A DNA stretch of 64,000 nucleotides from contig QCGU01000001.1 of NCBI GenBank assembly GCA_003278165.1, positions 16,645 through 80,644 of the forward strand, read 5' to 3'. The notes under the pieces are model-generated. The model was not told the origin of the DNA. It saw only the letters and a program-made list of their open reading frames with translations, and did no database searches. The translations under genes were made by a program, and so were the position numbers. The DNA is from Pelagibacteraceae bacterium AG-390-A02 (lineage in GTDB: Bacteria > Pseudomonadota > Alphaproteobacteria > Pelagibacterales > Pelagibacteraceae). Position 1 is the stretch's first letter. Each line of letters starts with the position of its first letter. Shown one piece after another: positions 26,138-35,991 of the stretch.

Positions 26138-27422
26138 ATAATTCTTCTAGATTTTCATTTTTTGAAAATTTACTAATCATATGATCTGCATTTGTAGTTT
26201 TGTTATCAACTACATTTTGCAAGTGATTTAAGAAGATGGTTTCGTTATTTCCTTTTTTACTAATGATATCTCTTTTCTCTAATCCTTTTCTAGATATGTC
26301 CAAAAGAGAAGAAGTCCAATACAATAAGTCTTTACCCATTAATTGAGTATTAAATCCTTTTTGTGGAGCATCTAAATAAGCATTGATAATTTTATCTGTT
26401 TCCCATGCAGAGACTAATTCGTATGCTTCATCTAAATTTCCATACAACATACCAATATTAAAAGCTGGTCCAGCACATAGGCAATCCCAACCACATGTAT
26501 CCATAGATCTAAGCTCTATATATTTCTTTAATCTATTTTCAGTAAAGATAGTACTCAAGTGTGTTGTTAGATCAGACTCTGTTGGAAGTCTATTTCCTAT
26601 CTCTTCAATTTTTCCATCCATAAAATCTTTAAATATATATTTTCTTCCTGAAATATATTGATCATTATGTTGAATAAATAGAATTGGAAAGTTCATCACA
26701 AATTCTGCATATTTATCAAAATCTAAATTTTCAAAAAATAATTTAGGCAAACCTCCTCTTGAAGTACTTTGCCATACTTTAGATCTGTAGGATAAATAAT
26801 TACTATTCTTTTTCTCAACTATTGAAGAGTTTGCAAACAATGCAATTGAAATTGGGACAATAGAATTAACTAATTTAAATTTTTTAATAAAATCTCCCTC
26901 TGAATTGTAATCAATATTTAATTGTGTGCCACATGTTCGATACATCATATCTAAACTAAGTTCTCCACCTAGAGGCATATCTTTTGTCATTAACTCATAA
27001 CGTTTCTTTGGATTTTTTGGAATATCTTCTAATTTTGAAATAGGATCAAAGCCTGCACTAACTATTTTAATACCTAATTTTTTTGTTACTTGTTTTAATT
27101 CAAATAAATAATCTTGAGACTCTGCACAAGCTTCATGCATATGGTTTAACTTATCACCTGATAATTCAATTTGATTGCCAGGTTCTAGTGTTATATTTTT
27201 ACCACCTTTATTGAGACCAATAATATTTTTTTTCTCAAAAACAGGGTTCCAGCCAAACTCAGTCAAGGCTGTAAACATTTCTTTTACTTTTGGATAATCA
27301 ATTCTTTTATTATCTTTAGTGTTGAACAAAAATTTTTCGTGTTCAATTCCGATTTTAAAGTCTTTTGTTTCTTTAATACCTGACTGAAAATATTCTACGA
27401 TTTGCTCTTTAGTTTTAATCAT
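26127..27422 (-). CDS. gshA: Glutamate-cysteine ligase (plant/alphaproteobacterial type)
   Basis: 431 residues, class of plant and alphaproteobacterial enzymes rather than E. coli GshA. Signatures are GIEHEKFLF (about 25-33), the GNQIELSG catalytic-site segment, MMYRTCGTQLNIDY and RSKVWQSTSRGG. It joins glutamate and cysteine in the first step of glutathione synthesis, feeding the overlapping gshB. It follows the HD-domain gene by 29 bases. Confidence 0.92.
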   Translation of the reverse strand: MIKTKEQIVEYFQSGIKETKDFKIGIEHEKFLFNTKDNKRIDYPKVKEMFTALTEFGWNPVFEKKNIIGLNKGGKNITLEPGNQIELSGDKLNHMHEACAESQDYLFELKQVTKKLGIKIVSAGFDPISKLEDIPKNPKKRYELMTKDMPLGGELSLDMMYRTCGTQLNIDYNSEGDFIKKFKLVNSIVPISIALFANSSIVEKKNSNYLSYRSKVWQSTSRGGLPKLFFENLDFDKYAEFVMNFPILFIQHNDQYISGRKYIFKDFMDGKIEEIGNRLPTESDLTTHLSTIFTENRLKKYIELRSMDTCGWDCLCAGPAFNIGMLYGNLDEAYELVSAWETDKIINAYLDAPQKGFNTQLMGKDLLYWTSSLLDISRKGLEKRDIISKKGNNETIFLNHLQNVVDNKTTNADHMISKFSKNENLEELYDK

Positions 27423-27451
27423 GGCTTCTAATTAGTGATTTATAAATAAAT

Positions 27452-28009
27452 TTAAAGGTAATAATAAGGTTCTTTTGAGAATATTTTCCTTATTAATGGT
27501 GTAAAATCCTCTAAAGACATACTTTTATATTCAGGATCAAATGAACACTGATCGTATTTTTCACAAAAATCTATCGTATCCTGGTAGTACTTATGATCTT
27601 TAAATTTGTCTCTTGCGTTTCTATCACCACCTAAATGATGAGCGCTATAATAAGTTTGAAAAAGTCCATGATAAAGAATGATCCAATATGTTCTCTCAGA
27701 AACGTAAGGTCTTAAAATAGATGCTGCATATTGTGAATGATTCATTGGTGCAAGATCATCTCCTATGTCATGTAATAATGTTGCAACAATCATCTCATCA
27801 CTTTCATTATTTTTAAATGCTCTTGTTGCAGCTTGTAAAGAATGTTCTAATCTTGTGATTTTATATCCTTCTAGAGTTGTAGTTTGCTTAGATAAATAAT
27901 TTATAATTCTATCTGCTGTTTGCCTTTCAAAATTTTTTTCAAATTTTTCTAATAGCTCATAATCTTCTTTAGTACCATTTTTCATTTCAGTAAAATTTAC
28001 TGTTTTCAT
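27452..28009 (-). CDS. HD-domain protein, PhnZ-like
   Basis: 185 residues. The metal-ligand pattern H56, H80-D81, H91 and H114, with spacing NHSQYAASILRPYV then LYHGLFQTYY, resembles the PhnZ/COG4341 branch of HD proteins. In PhnZ this fold holds a mixed-valence di-iron centre and oxidatively cleaves a hydroxyphosphonate; others of the branch are uncharacterised. No partner hydroxylase (PhnY-like) is adjacent, although a PhyH-type dioxygenase lies at 21270. It is 2 bases after purF. Activity not assigned. Confidence 0.65.
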   Translation of the reverse strand: MKTVNFTEMKNGTKEDYELLEKFEKNFERQTADRIINYLSKQTTTLEGYKITRLEHSLQAATRAFKNNESDEMIVATLLHDIGDDLAPMNHSQYAASILRPYVSERTYWIILYHGLFQTYYSAHHLGGDRNARDKFKDHKYYQDTIDFCEKYDQCSFDPEYKSMSLEDFTPLIRKIFSKEPYYYL

Positions 28010-28011
28010 AA

Positions 28012-29493
28012 TTAATTATTAGACGCTGTACTTAATAAAGAAAGTTGAGTTATTTTATTATCACCCAATTCATCAACAGGTTTTACTGGGTAATCTCCAG
28101 TAAAATAATGATCTGTTAATTGAGGATAAGCCTCATTTCTTTTGTCAAATCCAATTGCTCTATACAATCCATCAATAGATAAAAATTTAAGTGATTTTGC
28201 ACCTATATATTCGCAAATTTCATCGTTGGTTTTATTTGCTGCTAATAATTCTTTTTTAGTTGGAGTATCTACGCCATAAAAATCTGGATATTTGATCTCA
28301 GGACAAGCTATTCTTACATGAACTTCTTTTGCACCCGCATCATATAACATTTTAACAATTTTATAAGATGTAGTTCCTCTAACTAGCGAGTCATCAATTA
28401 AAATAATTTTTTTATCTTTAATCGTACTTTGGTTTGCATTTAATTTTAACTTTACACCTAAGCTTCTTATTTTTTGACTTGGCTCAATAAAAGTTCTTCC
28501 AACATAATGATTTCTAATTAAACCATGTTCAAAATTCATTTTTAAATGTTGAGCAAAACCAAGTGCTGCAGCGTTTCCTGAATCTGGTACAGGTACAACT
28601 ATGTCCGCTTTTATATCATTTTCTTTTGCTAGTTCTTTTCCTAAATTCTTTCTATGTTCATAAGCTGTTTTATTATCAAGTAGGCTGTCTGGTCTTGAAA
28701 AATAAATATACTCAAATACACATGGTCTTACTTTTTTAGGTGAGAAGGGTTTGATACTCGTTAATTCGTCATTTTGAATTAATACTATTTCTCCATTCTC
28801 TACTTCTCTTATAAATTTTGCGCCAATTATATCTAATGCGCAAGTTTCGGAGGCTAGTACATAGCTGTTTCCTAATTTTCCAATCATTAATGGTCTAATT
28901 CCATATGGATCTCTTACACCTATTAAAGATTTTTGTGTCATCATTACCAATGCATAACCACCTTGAATTTGAAATATGGCATCTATTATTTTATCAATTG
29001 TTTTTGATCTTTTAGATTTAGCAATTAACTGGACTATAGTTTCAGTGTCAGAAGTAGTGTAAAAAATCGCTCCTTCTTCTACTAGTTTATTTCTTAAAGA
29101 TATTGAATTTGTTAAGTTTCCGTTATGAGATACTCCAACTCCTCCTGCATTTGTATCTGCAAAAAAAGGCTGGATATTTCTTAAAATATTATTTCCAGTA
29201 GTACTGTATCGATTATGCCCAATAGCATAATTACCTTTAAGGTTTTTTAGAACTTTTTCTTTATTGAAATTGTCTCCAACTAAGCCAAATCTTTTTTCTG
29301 AATAGTATTTTTCTCCATCAAAAGTAACAATTCCACAACCTTCCTGACCTCTATGCTGAAGTGCGTGCAACCCTAAAGCTGTTAAAGCAGATGCGTCTTT
29401 AGCATTACTAATTCCAAATACTCCACACTCTTCTTTTAATTTCGGATCAAATATCTTCAATTTTTTCTTTAGATTCTTGATATGTTTTTTCAT
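28012..29493 (-). CDS. purF: Amidophosphoribosyltransferase PurF
   Basis: 493 residues. The nucleophilic Cys of the glutaminase domain lies in ECGVFG (C24 with the ATG at 29493) after a short propeptide. RHNYST-type and GIRPLMIGKL blocks follow. The phosphoribosyltransferase PRPP loop reads IILIDDSLVRGTTSYKIV. It makes phosphoribosylamine, the committed step of purine synthesis. The ATG overlaps cvpA by 47 bases. An in-frame TTG at 29460 would shorten the overlap to 14 bases and give a more usual propeptide, so the start is uncertain. Confidence 0.93.
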   Translation of the reverse strand: MKKHIKNLKKKLKIFDPKLKEECGVFGISNAKDASALTALGLHALQHRGQEGCGIVTFDGEKYYSEKRFGLVGDNFNKEKVLKNLKGNYAIGHNRYSTTGNNILRNIQPFFADTNAGGVGVSHNGNLTNSISLRNKLVEEGAIFYTTSDTETIVQLIAKSKRSKTIDKIIDAIFQIQGGYALVMMTQKSLIGVRDPYGIRPLMIGKLGNSYVLASETCALDIIGAKFIREVENGEIVLIQNDELTSIKPFSPKKVRPCVFEYIYFSRPDSLLDNKTAYEHRKNLGKELAKENDIKADIVVPVPDSGNAAALGFAQHLKMNFEHGLIRNHYVGRTFIEPSQKIRSLGVKLKLNANQSTIKDKKIILIDDSLVRGTTSYKIVKMLYDAGAKEVHVRIACPEIKYPDFYGVDTPTKKELLAANKTNDEICEYIGAKSLKFLSIDGLYRAIGFDKRNEAYPQLTDHYFTGDYPVKPVDELGDNKITQLSLLSTASNN

Positions 29494-29992
29494 TAGGGAA
29501 TTCTTTTATCAGATAATTACTACCTTTTTCCAAATATGGAAAGGTGTATGATTTATCTAAATTAATCGGCCATTTATCATGATTATAAACAATATGAATT
29601 CCTGAAAATATACAAACTGAAATAATATATGCTTTTACAAACCCAAAAAAGAATCCGAAGGTAGTGTCTAAGCTTCCTATGCCAGTATATTTTACAGCTT
29701 TACTGATACCTTTATTAACCAATAAGACTAAAAAGATAACAACTATAAATATTGCAATTCCAAGTCCAACATCGAGAACATACTCGTTGTCGATTATATC
29801 TTTTACATAAGGTTTTAAACGGGGAAATAAAATAAGTGTAATAATGTAGGCTAGAAGCCATTTTGCCATTGAGAGGATGCTTAAGATAAAACCTTTTCTA
29901 TAACAACTTATCAAAGACCATATGGTTATTGCAACATAGATTAAATCAATAATAGAGGAGGCTTCATAAAAATCTTTAAGAGCATCTAACAT
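29447..29992 (-). CDS. cvpA: CvpA family membrane protein
   Basis: 181 residues with four hydrophobic helices and the CvpA pattern: the N-terminal DLIYVAITIWSLISCYRKGFI and the later VNKGISKAVKYTGIGSLDTTFGFFFGFVKAY. It is the usual upstream neighbour of purF in proteobacteria. Role incompletely defined; in other bacteria it affects colicin V secretion and envelope stress tolerance. Start overlaps the stop of the exporter gene by one base. Confidence 0.87.
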   Translation of the reverse strand: MLDALKDFYEASSIIDLIYVAITIWSLISCYRKGFILSILSMAKWLLAYIITLILFPRLKPYVKDIIDNEYVLDVGLGIAIFIVVIFLVLLVNKGISKAVKYTGIGSLDTTFGFFFGFVKAYIISVCIFSGIHIVYNHDKWPINLDKSYTFPYLEKGSNYLIKEFPNEKTYQESKEKIEDI

Positions 29993-32385
29993 TAAGCATT
30001 TTTACCAAAGGGTTTAACTACCAATATTAAAGTAGGCAGTAAAGTTAAAACCGATATCATTGCAAGCAGCATTGCAAGACCTGTAAACATTCCAAAATAA
30101 ATTGTAGGTATAAATTTAGACAATACTAAAATTGAAAAACCAAATACAATTGTGATTGAGGTATTTAAAATTGCAACTCCAACAGTTGAATGACAAATTT
30201 TTAAAGTTTTATTGTAATCTTTTAATTTATTAAATTCTTCCTTAAATCTATAAATATAGTGAATACTATTATCAACAGCTATACCAATTGTAATTGCAGC
30301 AATTGTAATAGTCATCATATCCAATGGAATTTCTAACAAACCAATAATTCCTAAAATAAAGAATGCAGCAATAAAATTAGGCACAACACCAATTAATGAA
30401 AGTTTTATATTTCTAAATAAAATAATAAACATTGAGAAAATACCAATCATAACCAAACCCAGAGTTAAAATTTGTGACTTAAACAAGCTTTGTAGTAAAT
30501 TATTAAACAATATTAATACCCCTGCTAATTTGTAATCATCTTTTCCTAATCCCAATTCATTTTCTAGATCAAAATTAATTTTATTAATCAGATCATTTCT
30601 TCTCAAATTTTCTTGTGAGTCTATTATTCTTAGACTAATTCGAGCTTCATTATTTTCTATTGATAGATATGGATCAATTATTTCTATTTTAATACTTTCA
30701 GGTATTTTTGAGTACAATACTCCCATCTCTAAAGTACCAAGTGGATTATTATTATTTAGTTGAGTAGCAACATCTATGATTGATGAAAAAGATAAAACTT
30801 TACCAACTTGTGGAAGACTGTCTAAATAATTATGTACAGATGCAATTCTATCAACTTTATCTTTAGTAAACCAATATTTTTCATCATTTGTATCCCCTTC
30901 ATCTCCCCAATCATCAAACTCATCATCTTCTTCAGATTTACCTTCCTCTTTTTTGGGAAATTTTAAAATAACTTCTAAAGGAGTAGTTCCACCCAGTTCC
31001 TCATCAATTAGTTTCATTCCTTTGTAGATTTCAGTATTTTTATCAAAATAATTTATAAAGCTATTTTCAACTTCTAGCTTACTTATACCAACCACACTTA
31101 AGACAATAATAATTCCCGTTACAGAAAAAATTGTAAATTTGTTATTTAAAGAAATTGAGCCAAGTATCGATGTAATTTTAGAATCTTGTTCTTTTTTTAA
31201 AGCTACATTTTCAGTTGAAGTAAAACTTAAAAGAGTAGGGAGTAAAGTAAATGTAATAATAAAAGATGTAATTAAACCAAAGGTCATCATCCATCCAAAA
31301 TCTATGATGGGTTTAATTTCACTAAAGATCAGAGACAAGAAAGCTAAAATTGTAGTTAAAACTGTATACAATATAGGCCAAAACATTTTGCTGGTTGTTA
31401 AGGAAATGATTTCAAAGTTATTTTTTGATGGAAAGTTTTTTTTAAGTTGTAGAAATCTTGTGCTCATATGAATATTCATTGCCATTGTAAGAATTAACAT
31501 CAAGGCAATAAAGTTTGACGAAATAACAGTTACTTTCCATCCAAGTAATCCTAGTAAACCCATCATGATGACGACAGAGAAAAAACAACTACTAATAGGA
31601 ACAATAATCCAAATTAGTTTTCTAAAAACAAACCAAAGAGTTGCGATAATAAATAGTAAAACTCCAATACCAAATACAATGATATCACTTTTTATAAAAG
31701 TCATCATATCATCCGCAATCATTGGAATACCACCTAAGTAAATTTTTCCAACATCACCATAACTTTGAATTACTTGTCTTATTTCTAAAATATTTTGGTG
31801 ATTTTGTTTTTTGATTTGATCTTTATAATTTTCAATTTCTTCTTTAGATTTGCTTTCAATATCTTCTAATTTTTTACTCTGTTTTATATTAACAATAATC
31901 CCACTTGTTTTACCATCTTCACTAATTACAAAATTCCTAAATACAGGACTGTTTAAAATTTCACTAAAACCTCTTTCTCTATCTACATCTTCATCTTTCA
32001 AAGTTTTGAAGCTTTCTAATCTTTCCTGAAGTGGTGCATCTGAATTATTTAAAAGTGGTATATCTAAAAGTGTTATAACACTATGAACCCAATCTAAACT
32101 TTGAATTTTGTACTTTAAACTTAATAGATTATTTATTGAGGAATCTGTAGCCATACCCTCATTAGGAGTGTATGTAAGAATTAAAAATTCTTTAGAACCG
32201 TATCTTTCTGAAATTTCCTGTAAGTAAGCTAAATCTGGATCTCCATCAATTAATAGTGTTTCTGAGGAAGCATCTAACCTAAAATCTTTAGAATAATATC
32301 CAAAACTTAGAATAGAAATAATCAGTAATATAAATACCGCCTTTGGGTTCTTTAGTACTAAGTTTTGATACATTTGAGCCAACAT
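29992..32385 (-). CDS. RND superfamily (MMPL-type) exporter
   Basis: 797 residues. Two repeated halves each have one helix, a large external domain, then five clustered helices, giving about twelve membrane segments. The ITIAAITIGIAVDNSIHYIYRF segment is the conserved core of this type. The second external domain carries a highly acidic patch with DDEFDDWGDEGDTND near residues 495-509. Such proteins move lipids or hydrophobic molecules from the inner membrane. It lies between dnaB and cvpA. Cargo unknown. Confidence 0.85.
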   Translation of the reverse strand: MLAQMYQNLVLKNPKAVFILLIISILSFGYYSKDFRLDASSETLLIDGDPDLAYLQEISERYGSKEFLILTYTPNEGMATDSSINNLLSLKYKIQSLDWVHSVITLLDIPLLNNSDAPLQERLESFKTLKDEDVDRERGFSEILNSPVFRNFVISEDGKTSGIIVNIKQSKKLEDIESKSKEEIENYKDQIKKQNHQNILEIRQVIQSYGDVGKIYLGGIPMIADDMMTFIKSDIIVFGIGVLLFIIATLWFVFRKLIWIIVPISSCFFSVVIMMGLLGLLGWKVTVISSNFIALMLILTMAMNIHMSTRFLQLKKNFPSKNNFEIISLTTSKMFWPILYTVLTTILAFLSLIFSEIKPIIDFGWMMTFGLITSFIITFTLLPTLLSFTSTENVALKKEQDSKITSILGSISLNNKFTIFSVTGIIIVLSVVGISKLEVENSFINYFDKNTEIYKGMKLIDEELGGTTPLEVILKFPKKEEGKSEEDDEFDDWGDEGDTNDEKYWFTKDKVDRIASVHNYLDSLPQVGKVLSFSSIIDVATQLNNNNPLGTLEMGVLYSKIPESIKIEIIDPYLSIENNEARISLRIIDSQENLRRNDLINKINFDLENELGLGKDDYKLAGVLILFNNLLQSLFKSQILTLGLVMIGIFSMFIILFRNIKLSLIGVVPNFIAAFFILGIIGLLEIPLDMMTITIAAITIGIAVDNSIHYIYRFKEEFNKLKDYNKTLKICHSTVGVAILNTSITIVFGFSILVLSKFIPTIYFGMFTGLAMLLAMISVLTLLPTLILVVKPFGKNA

Positions 32386-32405
32386 AGGCTCTTTTATATT
32401 TGAAA

Positions 32406-33824
32406 TTAATTAGTTTGAGTATCTTTAAATTTGGTAAATCTTTCCTCAAACTCTAATGTAACATTACCAATTGGTCCGTGTCGTTGTTTACCAATAATAA
32501 TTTGAGCTAAGTGAGCCACCTCATTCATTTTAGCTTGCCATTCAGCATGTTCTACAGTCGCTTCTCTTGGTTCTTTTCTTGATAGATAATATCCTTCTCT
32601 GTAAACAAACATTACAACATCAGCATCTTGTTCGATTGAGCCTGATTCTCTTAAATCGGCTAATTGAGGCTTATGATCATCTCTTTGTTCTACTTGTCTT
32701 GATAACTGTGATAGTGCTACAACAGGAACTGCAAGCTCTTTTGCTATTGCTTTTAGTCCTTGAGTGATTTGAGATATCTCCTGGACTCTACCATCTTTAT
32801 TATAGGTGGTACCTCTCATTAATTGAATATAATCAACAACAATCATATCCAATCCAAATAATCTTTTTATTCTTCTTGCTCTATTACTTAAAGCAGCAAT
32901 GCTGATGGCTGGTGTTTCATCGATATAAAGTGGAAGTTCGGCTATATTTTTAGAAGTTTCTAAAAATTTATCAAATTGATCATCTGAAATTCTCCCCCTT
33001 CTAATGTCATTAGAACTAATTCTTGCTTGTTCAGAGATTATTCTTGTTGAAAGTTGTTCAGAGGACATTTCCAAAGAGAAAAAAGCAATAGAAGATTTTT
33101 TACCACTATCTTGTAATTTTTGCGCTGCATTAAAAGCGATATTTGTAGCAAGCGAGGTTTTACCCATTGATGGACGACCTGCAATAATAATTAAATCAGA
33201 TTGATGTAAACCTCCAAGTTTATCATCTAAATCTCTAAGCCCAGTTGGAACTCCTACAATTCCTTCCTCATTTTTATATGCGGCTGAAGCCATCTCTATA
33301 GTTTGTTTCATGGCATCATCAAATTTTATAAGAGAAGAATTGAAAGATCCTTTTTCTGCTAAATCAAATAATTGTCGTTCAGAATTCTCAATTATAGTTT
33401 GACCATTAGTATCAAGATCATTTAACTTTGCACTATCAATCGTTTCTTCAGAAATTTTTATCAGTTCTCGTCTGACAAACATATCATATATTATTTTTGA
33501 ATATTCTACTGCTTGTCTTACAGATGTAGAAAATTTAGTTACTTTTACTAAATACTCTGGAACATTAATGTCATCTTTTTCATCTTCAAAATAACTTTTT
33601 AATGTAATTGGGTTAGCGAGCATACCCTTGTAGATAAGACTTTCGATTGCTTCAAATATCTTTTGATGCATTGGATCATAAAAGTTAATTGATGAAATAA
33701 TTGTGTTAATTTCATCAAAAATATCATTGCTAACTAAAATTGAACCAATTACAGATTGTTCTGCCTCAATGTTGTTTGGTAGTTCTTTAAATTTGTCTTT
33801 AACAACACTTAAATTATTTTCCAT
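32406..33824 (-). CDS. dnaB: Replicative DNA helicase DnaB
   Basis: 472 residues. The N-terminal DnaB domain starts PNNIEAEQSVIGSIL. The RecA-like C-terminal domain has Walker A GRPSMGKTS, Walker B region IVVDYIQLM and the ALSQLSRQVEQR motif. It unwinds DNA ahead of the replisome. The gene follows rplI after 69 bases, the widely conserved rpsF-rpsR-rplI-dnaB order. No intein is present. Confidence 0.96.
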   Translation of the reverse strand: MENNLSVVKDKFKELPNNIEAEQSVIGSILVSNDIFDEINTIISSINFYDPMHQKIFEAIESLIYKGMLANPITLKSYFEDEKDDINVPEYLVKVTKFSTSVRQAVEYSKIIYDMFVRRELIKISEETIDSAKLNDLDTNGQTIIENSERQLFDLAEKGSFNSSLIKFDDAMKQTIEMASAAYKNEEGIVGVPTGLRDLDDKLGGLHQSDLIIIAGRPSMGKTSLATNIAFNAAQKLQDSGKKSSIAFFSLEMSSEQLSTRIISEQARISSNDIRRGRISDDQFDKFLETSKNIAELPLYIDETPAISIAALSNRARRIKRLFGLDMIVVDYIQLMRGTTYNKDGRVQEISQITQGLKAIAKELAVPVVALSQLSRQVEQRDDHKPQLADLRESGSIEQDADVVMFVYREGYYLSRKEPREATVEHAEWQAKMNEVAHLAQIIIGKQRHGPIGNVTLEFEERFTKFKDTQTN

Positions 33825-33893
33825 AAAACAAAATTTACAGAAAAAATTTTAGTATTTAAATTTTAATTTTTAGCTGTTGAAAAGAATGTATAA

Positions 33894-34352
33894 TTATTGA
33901 ATTGTATCTGCTGATGTAACATTTACAACTATTTCAGCATCAACTTCAGAGTGTAAGGAAATTTTAACCTTGAATTTTCCCAGAGATTTTATTTCTTCGA
34001 CTGGTTGTATCATTGAAGGTTTAATTTCAATTTTATTTTCTTCTTGAATAATTTTTGAAATTTCAGTTGGTTTTACTGAACCATAAAGTTCTTTATTTTC
34101 AGTGCTTAATTTTTGAACTGAGTATTCTTTGTTGTTGATTTGCTCTGCAATCTTAGTAGCTTCTTGTTTTTTCTCGTTATCTTTTTTAGATAAGTCAGCT
34201 TTTATCTTTTCAACTTCTTTAATGTTTTCTTTAGATGCATAAAGTGCTTTTTTGTTAGCTATTAAAAAATTTCTAGCAAATCCTCTTTTTACATCTATTA
34301 CTTCACCAATAGATCCAATTCTTTTTACGTTTTCTAATAAAATAACTTTCAT
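33894..34352 (-). CDS. rplI: 50S ribosomal protein L9
   Basis: 152 residues. The N-terminal rRNA-binding domain has the L9 signature VILLENVKRIGSIGEVIDVKRGFARNFL region, a long Lys/Glu-rich connecting helix follows, and a small C-terminal domain ends KVKISLHSEVDAEI. It overlaps rpsR by one base in the ribosomal protein operon. Confidence 0.96.
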   Translation of the reverse strand: MKVILLENVKRIGSIGEVIDVKRGFARNFLIANKKALYASKENIKEVEKIKADLSKKDNEKKQEATKIAEQINNKEYSVQKLSTENKELYGSVKPTEISKIIQEENKIEIKPSMIQPVEEIKSLGKFKVKISLHSEVDAEIVVNVTSADTIQ

Positions 34353-34624
34353 TATAGTAAAGCTAAATTTCTTGCTCTTTTAATTGATAAAGATAACTCT
34401 CTTTGTTTCTTTTGAGACACATTTGTAATTCTAGATGGTAAAATTTTTCCATTTTCAGAAACGTATTTTTTCAACAGCTTTATATTTTTATAGTCAACCT
34501 TAGGTGCGCCTTTAACTGATAGTGGACAAGTTTTCTTAAATTTATATTTATTTGGTTGGAAGATACTTAACTTTGCAAAGTTACTTTGTTTTCCTTTTTT
34601 ATTTCCACTTTGTCTTTTTGGCAT
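34352..34624 (-). CDS. rpsR: 30S ribosomal protein S18
   Basis: 90 residues. The conserved core runs [28 protein letters not shown] and ends with the KRARNLALL tail, as in S18. The N-terminal 20 residues are basic and longer than in E. coli. S18 pairs with S6 in the small-subunit platform, and rpsF directly overlaps it by one base upstream. Confidence 0.96.
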   Translation of the reverse strand: MPKRQSGNKKGKQSNFAKLSIFQPNKYKFKKTCPLSVKGAPKVDYKNIKLLKKYVSENGKILPSRITNVSQKKQRELSLSIKRARNLALL

Positions 34625-34977
34625 TAGTTTTTAACACTTTCTTTTTCTTCACTGTCCACTTTTTTTCCAAAGTAGTTAGTATCTAAATCAAACTCTTTTA
34701 CTCTTACCGTTAGATATCTTAACAATTTCTTATCGATTGCTTCATTTTTTTCTAATTCTTCTACCACTTTACCTTTACCTTTAATTTTAAAGTGAATGTA
34801 GCTTCCTTTTTTATTTTTCTTGATCAGATAAGATAGATTTAGCAGACCCCAGTTCTCAGTTTTAACAACTTCACCTTCATTCTTTTCAACAATTTTAGAA
34901 TATTTCTCAGTTAGTTGTTTTAATTCACTTGGAGATGTATCTTGTCTAGCTATTATTGTATGTTCGTATAAGTTCAT
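34624..34977 (-). CDS. rpsF: 30S ribosomal protein S6
   Basis: 117 residues. [18 protein letters not shown] at the N-terminus and [19 protein letters not shown] with [10 protein letters not shown] are the S6 landmarks. It heads the rpsF-rpsR-rplI operon, with a plausible sigma70-like promoter just upstream (35010-35038) in the spacer shared with fabD. The short acidic tail is usual for S6. Confidence 0.95.
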   Translation of the reverse strand: MNLYEHTIIARQDTSPSELKQLTEKYSKIVEKNEGEVVKTENWGLLNLSYLIKKNKKGSYIHFKIKGKGKVVEELEKNEAIDKKLLRYLTVRVKEFDLDTNYFGKKVDSEEKESVKN

Positions 34978-35009
34978 TTAAGTTCTTTAATAAAAAGTGA
35001 GGATATACT

Positions 35010-35038
35010 ATTATAAAAGTTCAATTACAATAGTTAAA
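35010..35038 (-). promoter_or_regulatory. Candidate sigma70-type promoter of rpsF-rpsR-rplI
   Basis: On the minus strand a perfect TATAAT (-10, 35010-35015) lies 17 bases from TTTAAC (-35, 35033-35038, three of six consensus). The predicted start of transcription would be near 35003, giving a leader of about 25 bases before the rpsF ATG. The spacing and position in a divergent spacer support it; the -35 match is modest and the region is AT-rich. Confidence 0.5.
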
Positions 35039-35064
35039 AACACAAAATAAGTAATATTTTTTAT

Positions 35065-35991
35065 ATGTTTTCAGTTATTTTTCCAGGCCAAGGATCTCAA
35101 ATAGTTGGAATGGGAAAAGAGTTTTACGATAAATTTGAGCTTGTAAAAAGCCTATTTAAAGAGGCAGATGAAATATTAAATTATTCAATTTCAAAGCTAA
35201 TATTGGAAGGGCCCAAAGAAGATCTAGATTTAACAGTAAACACTCAGCCATCAATTTTTTTAATAAGTTACTCTATATTTAATGTTATAAAAAAAGAATT
35301 TAATATCGATCTAAATAAAGCAAAGTTTTTTGCCGGGCATTCTTTAGGTGAGTATTCTGCTTTATCTTGTGCTGGTTATTTAAATTTTTCAGAAACATTA
35401 AAAATTTTAAGAATCAGAGGCGATGCAATGCAGAATTCTGTTCCAAAAGGAGAGGGTGGCATGGTTGCAGTACTTGGTTCAACTATTGATATAATTGAAA
35501 AAATATTAAAAAATAATGAATCTAATTTTATAGCTCAAATTGCAAATGATAATTCAGAAGGGCAAATAGTTTTGAGTGGAAAAACTCATGATTTAGAGAA
35601 GTTAACTGAAGTATTAAAAGAAAATTCTATTAAAAATATAAAGCTTCCAGTCAGTGCTCCTTTTCACTGTAGCCTTATGAGCAAAGCAACAAGGATTATG
35701 AAAGAAGAATTAAACAAAATTTCATTTTCTTCAGGCAATAACAAGTTAATATCAAATGTAACTGCTGAAGCTATTTCAGATCCTGAAGGTTTAAAATCAC
35801 TTTTAATAAAACAAATCGAAAATAGAGTTAGATGGAGAGAAAGTGTTATAAATATGATAAATAATGATATCGATCATTTTATTGAAATTGGACCTGGGAA
35901 AGTTTTATCAGGTTTGATAAAAAGAATTAATAGAGATGTTCAAACTAACAGTATAAACAGTCAAATGGATATTGAAAATTTAAAAATATGA
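35065..35991 (+). CDS. fabD: Malonyl-CoA:ACP transacylase FabD
   Basis: 308 residues. FPGQGSQIVGMG forms the N-terminal oxyanion-site motif, the nucleophile is S93 in GHSLGEYSAL, and the catalytic histidine is in SAPFHCSLM. It loads malonyl groups on the acyl carrier protein encoded two genes on. The start overlaps nothing and faces the ribosomal operon across 87 bases; the end overlaps fabG by 4 bases. Confidence 0.95.
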   Translation: MFSVIFPGQGSQIVGMGKEFYDKFELVKSLFKEADEILNYSISKLILEGPKEDLDLTVNTQPSIFLISYSIFNVIKKEFNIDLNKAKFFAGHSLGEYSALSCAGYLNFSETLKILRIRGDAMQNSVPKGEGGMVAVLGSTIDIIEKILKNNESNFIAQIANDNSEGQIVLSGKTHDLEKLTEVLKENSIKNIKLPVSAPFHCSLMSKATRIMKEELNKISFSSGNNKLISNVTAEAISDPEGLKSLLIKQIENRVRWRESVINMINNDIDHFIEIGPGKVLSGLIKRINRDVQTNSINSQMDIENLKI

